A stretch of 64,000 nucleotides of DNA from Dorea_D sp963559605 (lineage in GTDB: Bacteria > Bacillota > Clostridia > Lachnospirales > Lachnospiraceae): assembly GCA_963559605.1 (NCBI GenBank), contig CAUWLL010000007.1, positions 20,617 to 84,616 of the forward strand, in the 5' to 3' direction. The notes below the pieces were generated by a model. It was not told the origin of the DNA. It did no database searches and saw only the letters and a program-made list of their open reading frames with translations. Shown one piece after another: positions 34,505 to 43,405 of this stretch (position 1 is its first letter; the number at the start of each line of letters is the position of its first letter). Made by a program: the position numbers and the translations under genes.

Positions 34505-36481
34505 TTATACGTTCGGAAGCCGGAATTGTCCAACCAAATCGTTCAAAAGCTGTGCCTGTGAAGAAAGCTCTTCGCTGGCTGCCGCCGATTCTTCGCTGGT
34601 TGCGGAATTGGTCTGGACTACAGAAGAGATCTGATCTAATCCCTCTGTAACCTGGGAAATCGCTGTTGCCGCCTCATCTACCATTCCTGCAACTTTCACC
34701 ATATCGCCAACGGCGAGTTCTGCTAATTCTGTCGTCTTTTTCAGCGCCGCCGTCACATCATTTACAATTGCGTTTCCGTTTTCTACAGATATAATGGAAT
34801 TTTCAATCAGTTCTTTTGTAGCTTTCGCTGCTTGATCTGATTTTGACGCCAGATTGCGGACTTCATCTGCCACCACGGCAAAGCCTTTGCCGGCTTCTCC
34901 TGCCCGGGCGGATTCTACTGCCGCATTCAATGCCAGAATATTTGTCTGGAAAGCAATGTCTTCTATGGTTGTGATGATCTTACTGATCTTATCGGAGGAA
35001 TCGCTGATCTCTTTCATCGCAGTTATCATCTCAGTCATCATCTCATTACTGCGTATCACTTCTCCTCCTGCTTCCTCTACGTGGTCTTTTGTAGACTCGG
35101 ACGCTGTTGCCGTCTGTCTGGAACTCTGTGAGATTTCCTGGATCGTAGCCGCCAGTTCCTGTATAGAACTTGCCTGCTCTGTCGCTCCCTGCGCCAGAGA
35201 CTGCGCGCCGTCCGATACCTGAGACGCTCCTGCGGAGATCTGCTCCGAACTTGTATGGATCTGCATAAGGACATCGCTCAGTTTGTTTCGAATCTTGCGC
35301 ATAGAAACCAGCATTCCCTCAAAATTACCAATATAACGCTCCGGTACTTTAGAATCTACCACAAAGTTTCCTCTTCCCATCTGATCAAGCAGATAATCCG
35401 TATCCTTCAAAATCATACCTAAGCCTTCTACAATAATTCCGGTTGACACCACAAGATTTCCGACCTCGTCTTTGCTCTTGAACTCAGGAACCGGTGCGTC
35501 CAGATCACCTTTTGACAAAAGCTCCAGACGTTTGGCACATGCCTTGATCGGTGTTCCGATGTTTGCCGCAATCCGTATCGCGATAAGACTTGCAATAATC
35601 GCAGTTATGATGAGCAATACGATCGTCACAATGATCCCTCTCACAGACGCCCCGTTAAAATCAGAAACCGGCGCCGTGATCGCTATGCTCCATCCGTTCG
35701 TATCCGGTACTGCCGAATAGGCGGAAAATTTATCGTCTCCTCCGTAAGAGTACTCTGCAAATCCATTCTCTCCTGCAATCATATCTTTTTCGATTGCCGC
35801 CAAAGCCTTCAAGGAAGAATCTGACTTAGCGTCTTCAATAGTATTCTCCTGCTCACGGACAGCTTCTATATTCTTATGAGCAATGGTATTCCCATCTGCA
35901 TCCAGCATATAAGCAGAACCGCCCTTACTCACCCGAAGACCGCCTACAATATCATTTAAAAAGGTTTCCTTCGGCACGAAATAAACAACGCCGTCTATCT
36001 CCCCATTCATGATCCCGTCTTTCCATATAGGCGCGGAAACGATGATCGTAAGTTCCCCCGTCACCTTTGAAACAAGGGGTTCGGAAACAAAAGCTTTTCC
36101 TTCCATTGCCTCTTTAAAGTATGCACGGTCGCTGTAGTCCTTTCCGTCTATCAGACTGTGCCCCTTTTTATCCAGAAGATTGTACCGTACGAGTTCATAA
36201 GCCTCCACCTTCTGCTGCAGAATTTCCTGTTTCTTCTCCAGCGTTGTACTTTTCGCGGATAATATCGGCATAGCTCCTGTCTCTAACGCAACCGTTTTAT
36301 ACTCCTTTAGCTGGTACGATACTCTCTCCGATGCAATGGAAGCTGTCTCTGTCATACTGACCTTCAATATAGACTGCGTTCCGTTGTACCCAAGGGCACA
36401 TGCAATCCCCCCTACTAATGCCAGCGAAATCGTAACAGTCAAAATCATGGATACCAAAATTTTTGACTTAATACTTTTCAT
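34505..36481 (-). CDS. Methyl-accepting chemotaxis protein with dCACHE sensor
   Basis: A 658-aa membrane receptor. It has an N-terminal membrane segment (about 9-30), a double-CACHE-like extracellular domain (about 35-285) that in this family binds small molecules such as amino acids, a second membrane segment (about 295-320), HAMP, and a long cytoplasmic signalling domain whose hairpin tip reads IEDIAFQTNILALNAAVESA. ATG at 36481 is preferred over GTG at 36490 because the ribosome site AGAGGTGG overlaps the latter. No che or flagellar genes are in the window. Its neighbours are cyclic-di-GMP enzymes, so it may feed a nonflagellar or distant chemosensory system. Confidence 0.93.
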   Translation of the reverse strand: MKSIKSKILVSMILTVTISLALVGGIACALGYNGTQSILKVSMTETASIASERVSYQLKEYKTVALETGAMPILSAKSTTLEKKQEILQQKVEAYELVRYNLLDKKGHSLIDGKDYSDRAYFKEAMEGKAFVSEPLVSKVTGELTIIVSAPIWKDGIMNGEIDGVVYFVPKETFLNDIVGGLRVSKGGSAYMLDADGNTIAHKNIEAVREQENTIEDAKSDSSLKALAAIEKDMIAGENGFAEYSYGGDDKFSAYSAVPDTNGWSIAITAPVSDFNGASVRGIIVTIVLLIITAIIASLIAIRIAANIGTPIKACAKRLELLSKGDLDAPVPEFKSKDEVGNLVVSTGIIVEGLGMILKDTDYLLDQMGRGNFVVDSKVPERYIGNFEGMLVSMRKIRNKLSDVLMQIHTSSEQISAGASQVSDGAQSLAQGATEQASSIQELAATIQEISQSSRQTATASESTKDHVEEAGGEVIRSNEMMTEMITAMKEISDSSDKISKIITTIEDIAFQTNILALNAAVESARAGEAGKGFAVVADEVRNLASKSDQAAKATKELIENSIISVENGNAIVNDVTAALKKTTELAELAVGDMVKVAGMVDEAATAISQVTEGLDQISSVVQTNSATSEESAAASEELSSQAQLLNDLVGQFRLPNV

Positions 36482-36571
36482 TTGTCCCACCTCTTTCTCT
36501 CTCTTTTGTATCTTGTCTGTGTATTCTCAGATACGCTAATATACTAATACTATTATAATACATATCCCCGA

Positions 36572-38518
36572 CTATTTACAAGTGGTGTTCTGTTCCTTTT
36601 CCTGATTTTTCCGGGCTTTTTTCTCCTCATACATCCGCTGGTCCGCCAGTCTCATAAGCAAGTGAATATCTTGCCCGTCTGTCGGGTAAACAGCCGCCCC
36701 CATGGAAAATTCCAGTGTGTACCGGATATTCCCTTGAACTTGTGCAAAGAACTTTCCTCTCTCCGCTTTCATACGCTCCATCACTGCATTTAGGTCTTTT
36801 ATATTCGAAAATCCGCTTAAAAAGACAACAAATTCATCTCCCCCCAGCCGGGCACAGACAGCATTCTCTCCCGCCGACTCTTTCAGCGAATCCGCAATAA
36901 GTTTCAAGTATTTATCTCCCATATAGTGTCCGGAGCAGTCGTTGATCTTCTTCAAGTCATCCGCATCTACCATAATAACTGCATCATATCCGTCAACCAC
37001 CTTGGGCGTATCCGACAGCTGTTCCATCTTCTCGTAAAATCCTCTCCGGTTATAAAGACCTGTGAGCACATCTATTTCAACCTGCTCCTTCACTTCATGG
37101 AAACCTTTCCACCAGGAAGTCATATCTGTCACATAATATATGGTGCTCTGGTCATCTATCAGCTTCTCAATATGAAGATATTTTACGACTCCGTCTTTGT
37201 CATATTCAAAGACATGACTGCTTTCATCGATAACATTTTTCTCAATCCGGATCAACAGCTCTTCCAGTAATTCAGCCGTCTCCATGGAAGGCTTCTGCTC
37301 TTGTGTATTTAAGCACAAAATATCCTTCAGCCGCTCATTTACGAAAGTCCGTTTATGAAAAATATTTTTTTCAAAGATTCCGATCGGAAGTTCTCCCCTG
37401 TCCATAAGGTAAACAAGCTTATTCCAGCTTGAATTAATACTTTGCAGCATCTGGTTAATGTACAGCAGAAGCTCGTCAAACTCAAGAATGTTTGTCTTAA
37501 CTTCAATTCTTTCTATACTTCCGCTCCTTATCTTATTCAATTCATACATGATCACATTCAGATTTTTGATCAGCTTTTCATGCACATACCACCGTATGAT
37601 AACGATAATTCCGATAGAACCCAGGATAATATACAGCAGGACCAGCGCTGAAGATTCCAGAATATCCAAAAAAATATCCGAGGATTTATATGCCCGCACC
37701 AGAATGTAATCTCCGTACATTTTCGCATAGACACAAAACATCGATCCACCATACTTCGCATGATATTCCTTCAGTTTTCTATCCCGATAATTTATCTGCT
37801 CTTGTGGGTACATCTCTTTTCCCACTAACGTTTTTTTCGTAGAAGCTACCGTCTGACGTGTGTTTTTATCAATGATATGTAAATAACCGTTCACCTCAAA
37901 CGGCATCTTATCAACAATATTCTGTAAACTGTTCTCTTTTATTTTCTGTTGGATATGCCGCGGTTCCATACCGATCTGTACAATCCCGCTTCCGTCCTCC
38001 ATCCATACGGCTGCATACTGCATCTCCTTTTGCATTGCCGTATTCGGAGCAATATCCTGACAAAGTTTTAAAGATTTATCCTGAAGCATCGGTTTAAAAA
38101 AACCGATCTGCTCTCCGGAATCAAAACTAAGCCCAAAATATTCGGGGTGTGTACCTGCAAAAATCTTTCCTTCCGGCGTAAAATAATGGATTTCATCCAC
38201 TTCCAGCCTTTCTGCCAGTTCTCTTGTTATATTTATATCATATAGCGCTTCTTTATTATATGCTATATAATAAGCAACTGTATCGGCAGAGCGGATACAC
38301 CTGTTTTTAAATAATTGCTTTTCGCTCTCTATATCCTTGATATTCGTCTGAATAACCTGCTTTAATTGTCCGAACATCTCCCGGGTACTTTGTAACTGGG
38401 AATTATGCTTCATATTAAATTGGATAATGATATTCACAGGGATAATCATTATTAAAAAAAGTAATACAACCACAGTTGCCAATCGCGGCAATGTTTTTCT
38501 AATACTCTTGCTTGCCAT
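36572..38518 (-). CDS. Membrane diguanylate cyclase (GGDEF)
   Basis: Should make cyclic di-GMP. The 648-aa product has a membrane segment (about 12-34), an extracellular CACHE-like sensor (about 35-280), a second segment (about 290-312), a HAMP-like linker, a PAS-like region (about 370-470) and a C-terminal GGDEF domain beginning DVLTGLYNRRGFY with an intact ARLGGDEF active site. ATG at 38518 (MASKSIRK) is chosen because GGAGAG lies 6 bases upstream. The start lies 20 bases inside the upstream EAL gene, so the two are coupled and probably balance each other. Confidence 0.9.
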   Translation of the reverse strand: MASKSIRKTLPRLATVVVLLFLIMIIPVNIIIQFNMKHNSQLQSTREMFGQLKQVIQTNIKDIESEKQLFKNRCIRSADTVAYYIAYNKEALYDINITRELAERLEVDEIHYFTPEGKIFAGTHPEYFGLSFDSGEQIGFFKPMLQDKSLKLCQDIAPNTAMQKEMQYAAVWMEDGSGIVQIGMEPRHIQQKIKENSLQNIVDKMPFEVNGYLHIIDKNTRQTVASTKKTLVGKEMYPQEQINYRDRKLKEYHAKYGGSMFCVYAKMYGDYILVRAYKSSDIFLDILESSALVLLYIILGSIGIIVIIRWYVHEKLIKNLNVIMYELNKIRSGSIERIEVKTNILEFDELLLYINQMLQSINSSWNKLVYLMDRGELPIGIFEKNIFHKRTFVNERLKDILCLNTQEQKPSMETAELLEELLIRIEKNVIDESSHVFEYDKDGVVKYLHIEKLIDDQSTIYYVTDMTSWWKGFHEVKEQVEIDVLTGLYNRRGFYEKMEQLSDTPKVVDGYDAVIMVDADDLKKINDCSGHYMGDKYLKLIADSLKESAGENAVCARLGGDEFVVFLSGFSNIKDLNAVMERMKAERGKFFAQVQGNIRYTLEFSMGAAVYPTDGQDIHLLMRLADQRMYEEKKARKNQEKEQNTTCK

Positions 38519-40655
38519 GTTCATCTCTCCATTTTTCAAACAGCTCTAAAGGAACTGGCTTGGAATAAACGTATCCCTGAATAAAATCACACCCATACCC
38601 CCACAATTCCTCTACCTGCCCAAAGTCCTCAATTCCTTCAGCCACGACACATATGTCAAGACTGTGAGCGAGCCGGATGATGTTTTCCACAATTCGTTTG
38701 GATTTTGCCGTCTCGTCTATGAAAAAGCTTCTGTCTAATTTAATCGTATCTACCTCAAAAGATTTCAAAATAGACAAAGACGAATACGCAAATCCAAAGT
38801 CATCCAGAGCCACATTCAGACCACAAGCCCGAAGTCTTTTTAATATTTGCTGAATGAAAGTAATCTGATTTCTGTCAAGTAACGCCGTTTCTGTCATTTC
38901 TATTTCCAGCGCTCCGTCCGGTATATGATATTTATCTTTCATCGCCTTATACTTTTCTCCGATGGATTCGCCCACTTGCCTTAAAGTAACGCGGGAAAGG
39001 TTGACAGAAATTTCTATTATATCTTTCCCCTCCCGTATCCGTTCGGACAGTATACGGCACACCTCCTCAAAAACATAAAAATCCAGCTTACAGATTTTCC
39101 CGTTATTCTCGAACAACGGAATAAATCTATCCGGCGCGATCACACCCTTCTCGGGATGCACCCAACGCACCAGCGCTTCTGCCTTGACTTCTCCTCTTTT
39201 TGACATTTTCGGCTGAAAATAAATCTGGAAATCATGATTTTTCACAGATTCCTCAAACAATTCGTTCAACTCATATTCTTCTGCTATTTTCTTCGAAATT
39301 TCCTTGTCGAAGAACACACACACATCTTTCTCATGCTTTTGCTTACTTACATAGATTCCGTTGCTGATCGCCGTTACTATATCTTCCTCCAAAGACAACT
39401 GGCAGGCGCCGATAAAGAATCCAAGATTATATCCTTCATGCTTTTGATTGATGATCTGATTCATATCCTGAATATGCTCTGTGATTCTCTCGGAAATTCT
39501 CTCTTTTTTATTTTCCTGAAGAAGCAGGAGAAAATTATCCACGTTACTTCTGCACACCAGCTCCTTTTCATCCATGTTTTTGGATAAGATCCGGTAAACA
39601 AAGCGCAAAAGGTCATTACCCGTATTTTCTCCCCACAATTCATTGATCCTTCGAAACCCACAGATATTCAGGCACACAACCGTATAGGCATCTTTCCCAT
39701 ACTGCCGGACATACTCGTGCCCCAAACGCAGGAACCCCTCCCTGTTGTATCCTCCGGTGATCAGATCCGTCAAAAAAAGCTCTTCTCTCTTCTTCGTCTC
39801 TTTTCTGCCCATGTAAAAAAACAAAGTCAGCAAAATCGCTTCTGCTATGGTCAACAGAAAGTAAATACTGATATTCCGGGAAAATATCTCTGTGATTACT
39901 TTATTTTTTTTCGTGAACACCTGCACCCAGTCTGTTCCTTCGATCGGAACCGCAGAAATGATACGTCCATTTTCATATATGTTATCTTTATAATTTTCTT
40001 TTTTTAGTTTTTCCTGAAGAGCCTTTATCTCAGACTTTGACACCCCCTCAGATTCATCGTCTGCCATCATCAAAATCTGCCCCGTGGTTTTATCTACCAA
40101 AAGCTGTAACCCTTGTTTCCATTTTACTTCCTGCTGGTACGAGGCAAGAACACTTTCATAACTCTCGATACCGAGCACCAGCTTTTCTGCCTTTTCCCCT
40201 TTGAACACCGGAGCAGAAAAGACAAAACTTTGATTATCCAAAACGAAAACCGCGGGCTTCTCCCATATATCTTCCGGCAGATCTTCTGTTCGAACGTCCA
40301 GATCGTCCTCTGCCAATCCACCTTCCTTGTTCCACTCCTCTTCCGTAACCATAAAGACTTTCTCGAAATCTCCTGCTTGAGCTTTCCGTCTGAAAAGGCT
40401 TTCCGTTGACAAATGCTCAGGCATACGACTTAATGCATCTGCCAAATCCTTGATAAACACGCTGTTAAATGTCAGATGATCCTCTATATTATTCGCCAGT
40501 TTATGATTACCGTCCAGAACATCTTCTCTCTCCGTCACATTCAATTTTTGATAAACGATCACTGTATTCCCTACAAATCCCGCCAAAAGAACACCTGCCA
40601 AAATACTTCCTGCGATCAAGCGTTTCTTTTGTTTCTTCAACCATTCTGCCAGCAT
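38499..40655 (-). CDS. Cyclic-di-GMP phosphodiesterase with degenerate GGDEF and intact EAL domain
   Basis: Should degrade cyclic di-GMP. The 718-aa product has two membrane segments (about 12-35 and 258-280) around an extracellular sensor, then a GGDEF-like domain (about 290-450) whose signature is lost (RSNVDNF where GGDEF is expected), so it is unlikely to be a cyclase. The EAL domain (about 465-715) keeps AEALVRW, NLSRVTLR, ETALL, ALDDFG and VVAEGIE, the residues needed for metal and substrate binding. ATG at 40655 (MLAEWLKKQ) follows GAGGAAAG; a GTG five codons earlier overlaps it. It lies 33 bases after the PilZ gene. Confidence 0.91.
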   Translation of the reverse strand: MLAEWLKKQKKRLIAGSILAGVLLAGFVGNTVIVYQKLNVTEREDVLDGNHKLANNIEDHLTFNSVFIKDLADALSRMPEHLSTESLFRRKAQAGDFEKVFMVTEEEWNKEGGLAEDDLDVRTEDLPEDIWEKPAVFVLDNQSFVFSAPVFKGEKAEKLVLGIESYESVLASYQQEVKWKQGLQLLVDKTTGQILMMADDESEGVSKSEIKALQEKLKKENYKDNIYENGRIISAVPIEGTDWVQVFTKKNKVITEIFSRNISIYFLLTIAEAILLTLFFYMGRKETKKREELFLTDLITGGYNREGFLRLGHEYVRQYGKDAYTVVCLNICGFRRINELWGENTGNDLLRFVYRILSKNMDEKELVCRSNVDNFLLLLQENKKERISERITEHIQDMNQIINQKHEGYNLGFFIGACQLSLEEDIVTAISNGIYVSKQKHEKDVCVFFDKEISKKIAEEYELNELFEESVKNHDFQIYFQPKMSKRGEVKAEALVRWVHPEKGVIAPDRFIPLFENNGKICKLDFYVFEEVCRILSERIREGKDIIEISVNLSRVTLRQVGESIGEKYKAMKDKYHIPDGALEIEMTETALLDRNQITFIQQILKRLRACGLNVALDDFGFAYSSLSILKSFEVDTIKLDRSFFIDETAKSKRIVENIIRLAHSLDICVVAEGIEDFGQVEELWGYGCDFIQGYVYSKPVPLELFEKWRDEHGKQEY

Positions 40656-40688
40656 TTGTACTTTCCTCACATTCTACTTGAAACGACA

Positions 40689-41312
40689 CTACCAAACAGT
40701 TACCTTTCTCTTTCTCCGAACTACTTCTTCATGAAATACAAAATTCCGAACGACAGATTCTGTTGTCGGCGGTAAATTCACAAACTGACAACCGTAGCTT
40801 TTCAGTTCTCCCTCTCCAGAAGGATACTGATGCTTGATGTCTCCTGTGATAAATACCGGCGACTTTCCGAGTGTGAACAAAAAAGAGACGCCCATGCCTT
40901 CCGGCACGTCTTCCTCTGATACAAACCGAAAGCCTCCGGCGCTCATATCTTTCACCTGAGCTTCTATGGTTCGTCCATCCTCCAGTTCAATCTCCACAGG
41001 AAAAGTAACGTTGATCCTCACATCATCTCGAAACTCCGGCAGTCCCTTTACCGTTCCCGTCACTCTGTAGCAATCCTTCTCCTGCTCGTCCGTAATCTCC
41101 TTACAGCCTGTCAGCGTACATGCAAAAGAAACATCGTCGTACTGTTCGCCTACCGTACGAAAAACAACTTCCAGCGGATAAGTTATATCCGGTTCTTCCT
41201 CAAAGAAAAAATAGGCTGTTGTGGCAGATACTCTTTTATAGCCCACTTCAGACAAGAGCGTTGTATCTGAATAATAAAGAGAGCCTCTGCGTACATCAAA
41301 CAATGCATCCAT
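40689..41312 (-). CDS. PilZ domain protein, YcgR-like cyclic-di-GMP receptor
   Basis: A 207-aa effector. An N-terminal YcgR-type beta domain (about 5-90) is followed by a PilZ domain (about 92-200) with the ligand motif RxxxR (Arg95, Arg99) and DMSAGG (122-127), so cyclic-di-GMP binding is expected. In motile bacteria such proteins slow flagella; here the target is unknown. It is first in the run PilZ - EAL - GGDEF on the minus strand, so receptor, breakdown and synthesis are likely made together. GGGGAGG precedes the ATG. Confidence 0.88.
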   Translation of the reverse strand: MDALFDVRRGSLYYSDTTLLSEVGYKRVSATTAYFFFEEEPDITYPLEVVFRTVGEQYDDVSFACTLTGCKEITDEQEKDCYRVTGTVKGLPEFRDDVRINVTFPVEIELEDGRTIEAQVKDMSAGGFRFVSEEDVPEGMGVSFLFTLGKSPVFITGDIKHQYPSGEGELKSYGCQFVNLPPTTESVVRNFVFHEEVVRRKRKVTVW

Positions 41313-41443
41313 ATGAATACCTCCCCGATCATTAAAATTTTATGTACTCTTTCCTTTGTTTTATGTATATTTATCAGTATATCACACCCCATCTTTCAGC
41401 GTCCAGAGCTTTTCAGAAATAGTACGGACCCGCAAAACAGACT

Positions 41444-41490
41444 GCAAAAACGGACCGAGGCGAAGAATCATCCTCCCGGTCCGTTTTTGC
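41444..41490 (-). terminator. Strong terminator between the XRE-DUF3169 operon and the PilZ gene
   Basis: A 14-bp perfect stem (GCAAAAACGGACCG / CGGTCCGTTTTTGC) closes a 19-base loop, with T-runs on both strands. It ends transcription of DUF3169 and shields pilZ. Confidence 0.85.
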
Positions 41491-41503
41491 GTCCCACTTT
41501 ATT

Positions 41504-42271
41504 TTATGACTTTCTTTTCACAGCATGATAAGTATAGATTACTGTAGATATAATGTTACACATTGTCAATAGTACAGCAGCCGTCAAACCATCCCCACCG
41601 AAAAATTCAAGTGTCAGGGCAATCACAGTTGCTGCTAAAAGAAGGGTTCTTGTTGCGGTATAGGCTTTATAACTCGCCTCATAGATTAGCTTTTGTTCTG
41701 CCTCGTCGCAGTTTGCCATCCACTCTTTTTGGAAGTTCCAGTCTGCCGCATCTCCCTTTTTCAAGGGATCTTTCTTACGAATCTGTTTAACCGCAGCCAC
41801 CTGATAGAAACCTACAACTACTCCGAGCCCCACAAACAACAATGCCGTCGCCAAAAAGCCGAATACATTAGACTTTGCTGCCTCTTCAATCCCTGAACCA
41901 AATCCAAGCAGCGGAAATGCAAGATAGAGAATAACCGTTGTTCCTGTAATCCCAATATTTGCCCAAAAATCATAGCGTTTGTCGAGTCCATCCTGCTCGT
42001 CATCATCCTCTTCCTTTTGATACTGCCGGAGCAGCGCCTCGCCTTTCCGGTAACAGACTACGCTCAATACAAGAGCGAACATCAGCATGAGCGCCATAAT
42101 AAAAAATGACTGCTCACCAATCCAAGCAGCCGCCGCAGCAAAGCCGGATTTTACGCCTTCCTCCCAATATACAGATCCAAAACCAAAAGCTCCTCCGATG
42201 ACACCTCCGATCGCCATCCAGCCGATAAATTTAAGATAAGAATTTATTTTTCTTTCTTTACTCTTTGTCAT
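41504..42271 (-). CDS. DUF3169 family membrane protein
   Basis: A 255-aa integral membrane protein with six hydrophobic segments grouped in three pairs (about 12-35, 55-75, 105-130, 137-165, 205-225, 230-250) and a charged EEDDDEQDGLDKRYDF linker. The family is regularly encoded after a small XRE regulator, as here. Function is unknown. ATG at 42271 (MTKSKERKI) is chosen because GGAGG lies 9 bases upstream; two earlier in-frame ATGs are too close to it. The start lies inside the regulator gene (14-base overlap), so translation is coupled. Confidence 0.82.
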   Translation of the reverse strand: MTKSKERKINSYLKFIGWMAIGGVIGGAFGFGSVYWEEGVKSGFAAAAAWIGEQSFFIMALMLMFALVLSVVCYRKGEALLRQYQKEEDDDEQDGLDKRYDFWANIGITGTTVILYLAFPLLGFGSGIEEAAKSNVFGFLATALLFVGLGVVVGFYQVAAVKQIRKKDPLKKGDAADWNFQKEWMANCDEAEQKLIYEASYKAYTATRTLLLAATVIALTLEFFGGDGLTAAVLLTMCNIISTVIYTYHAVKRKS

Positions 42272-42479
42272 CCTGCTCATCCTCCTTATAAACAAATATA
42301 TCTTCTACCGATACCTCGAATATCTTCGCAAGCTTTAACGCCAGCGTCACCGATGGGGAGTAGTCTCCTCTCTCGATCAGACTGATGGTCTGTCTGGACA
42401 CACTTGCAAGCTTCCCAAGCTCCGACTGGTTAATTCCAAGTCTTGCTCTATGCTCTTTTAATCTGTTTTCCAGCGCCAT
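42258..42479 (-). CDS. Small XRE-family repressor
   Basis: A 73-aa helix-turn-helix protein, almost all DNA-binding domain (NQSELGKLASVSRQTISLIERGDYSPSVTLA region, about 17-50), ending in an acidic tail. This compact type is usually an autorepressor of a two-gene operon with a membrane protein. ATG at 42479 follows AAGGAGG. Three palindromic sites and a half-site in its promoter region (42503-42601) are the likely targets. Confidence 0.9.
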   Translation of the reverse strand: MALENRLKEHRARLGINQSELGKLASVSRQTISLIERGDYSPSVTLALKLAKIFEVSVEDIFVYKEDEQDDKE

Positions 42480-42502
42480 AAGTACCTCCTTCACGATTTA
42501 TT

Positions 42503-42601
42503 TGACAACTTTTCATTGCGAAATGACAACTTTTCTTGTCATCATTAATATAGCACATGACAACTTTACTTGTCAATTACTTTTGACAACTTTTTTTGTC
42601 A
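42503..42601. promoter_or_regulatory. Operator array and promoter of the XRE-DUF3169 operon
   Basis: Three palindromes TGACAA-N6-TTGTCA lie at 42524-42541, 42558-42575 and 42584-42601. A fourth left half-site is at 42503-42508, and a lone right half at 42611-42616. All left halves are followed by CTTT. On the minus strand a promoter TTGACA (42571-42576), 18 bp, TATATT (42547-42552) runs through the second palindrome. Repressor binding would block it; the XRE protein is the likely ligand. Confidence 0.75.
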
Positions 42602-42642
42602 TCGAACTTTTTGTCAGAAGCTAAGTGTGTGCTTTTATACAT

Positions 42643-42673
42643 AAAAACTCCGGGCAAACTACCCGGAGTTTTT
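42643..42673 (-). terminator. Bidirectional terminator
   Basis: A 12-bp perfect stem (AAAAACTCCGGG / CCCGGAGTTTTT) with a 7-base loop and T-runs on both sides. It follows the 79-aa gene of the secG-rnr-smpB group and insulates the XRE operon. Confidence 0.88.
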
Positions 42674-42689
42674 ATTCTATAAACTTTCT

Positions 42690-42929
42690 CTAATCTTCCT
42701 GAATCCCCAATATCTCTGCCAGCACTTCAATCATGATCTCATTGGTACAAGACTTTACATACCCCATCATATGTAGCGATATTTCATCCTGCTTCTGCGC
42801 CTCTGTTAATTCCGTGTTATGTTTCGTCTCGTCGATCAGCTTAATGAGGTGTGGAGTTAGTTCCTCATAAATTTCTATTGTCGTTTCTGTTACTAATTTT
42901 CTTAAATCTTCTTTCTTTACCGGTACCAT
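42690..42929 (-). CDS. Hypothetical protein, 79 aa
   Basis: I do not recognise this family. The product is a soluble, mostly helical, acidic protein with no membrane segment and no Cys pair motif. AGGAGG lies 5 bases upstream of its ATG, overlapping the smpB stop, and codon use is like that of its neighbours, so it is very probably a real gene translated with smpB. A strong terminator follows. It could be a small regulator, but nothing in the sequence shows it. Confidence 0.7.
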   Translation of the reverse strand: MVPVKKEDLRKLVTETTIEIYEELTPHLIKLIDETKHNTELTEAQKQDEISLHMMGYVKSCTNEIMIEVLAEILGIQED

Positions 42930-42937
42930 AATTCCTC

Positions 42938-43405
42938 CTAACCGAAGTTTCTCACTTTGAAATCTCGTTCCGCTTCACGTTTCTGGTCTTTCTTGGCAAT
43001 ATCCTGACGTTTATCATACAGCTTCTTACCTTTTGCCAGCCCAATTTCAACTTTCACAAGGCTTCCTTTAAAATAAACTTTCAGTGGCACAATTGCCATA
43101 CCTTTTTCTTTTGTCTTTCCAAGCATCTTATGAATCTCGCTTTTATGCAGCAAAAGTTTTCGCACACGCAAAGGATCTTTATTGAAGATATTTCCCTTTT
43201 CATAGGGGCTGATATGCATACCATAGATAAACATCTCCCCGTTTTCCACACGGATAAACGCTTCCTTGATGCTACATTTTCCCATGCGGAGCGACTTCAC
43301 CTCCGTACCGTGAAGGGCAATGCCCGCCTCATAATTTTCCAGAATAAAATAATCATGATATGCCTTTTTATTATTGGCGATCATCTTTCCATTCGTCTTT
43401 GCCAT
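42938..43405 (-). CDS. smpB: SsrA-binding protein SmpB
   Basis: Binds tmRNA and brings it to stalled ribosomes for trans-translation. The 155-aa product has the AYHDYFILENYEAGIALHGTEVKSLR start, the central YEKGNIFNKDPLRVRKLLLHK block and the basic C-terminal tail (KKLYDKRQDIAKKD), all typical. Its ATG shares one base with the rnr stop (TGATG), a classic coupled start. I looked for tmRNA nearby and did not find it. Confidence 0.96.
   Translation of the reverse strand: MAKTNGKMIANNKKAYHDYFILENYEAGIALHGTEVKSLRMGKCSIKEAFIRVENGEMFIYGMHISPYEKGNIFNKDPLRVRKLLLHKSEIHKMLGKTKEKGMAIVPLKVYFKGSLVKVEIGLAKGKKLYDKRQDIAKKDQKREAERDFKVRNFG

Noticed and set aside
42606..42690. Possible tmRNA gene near smpB
   Set aside because: The gap is too short and holds only a terminator; no tRNA-like ends or tag frame are visible.
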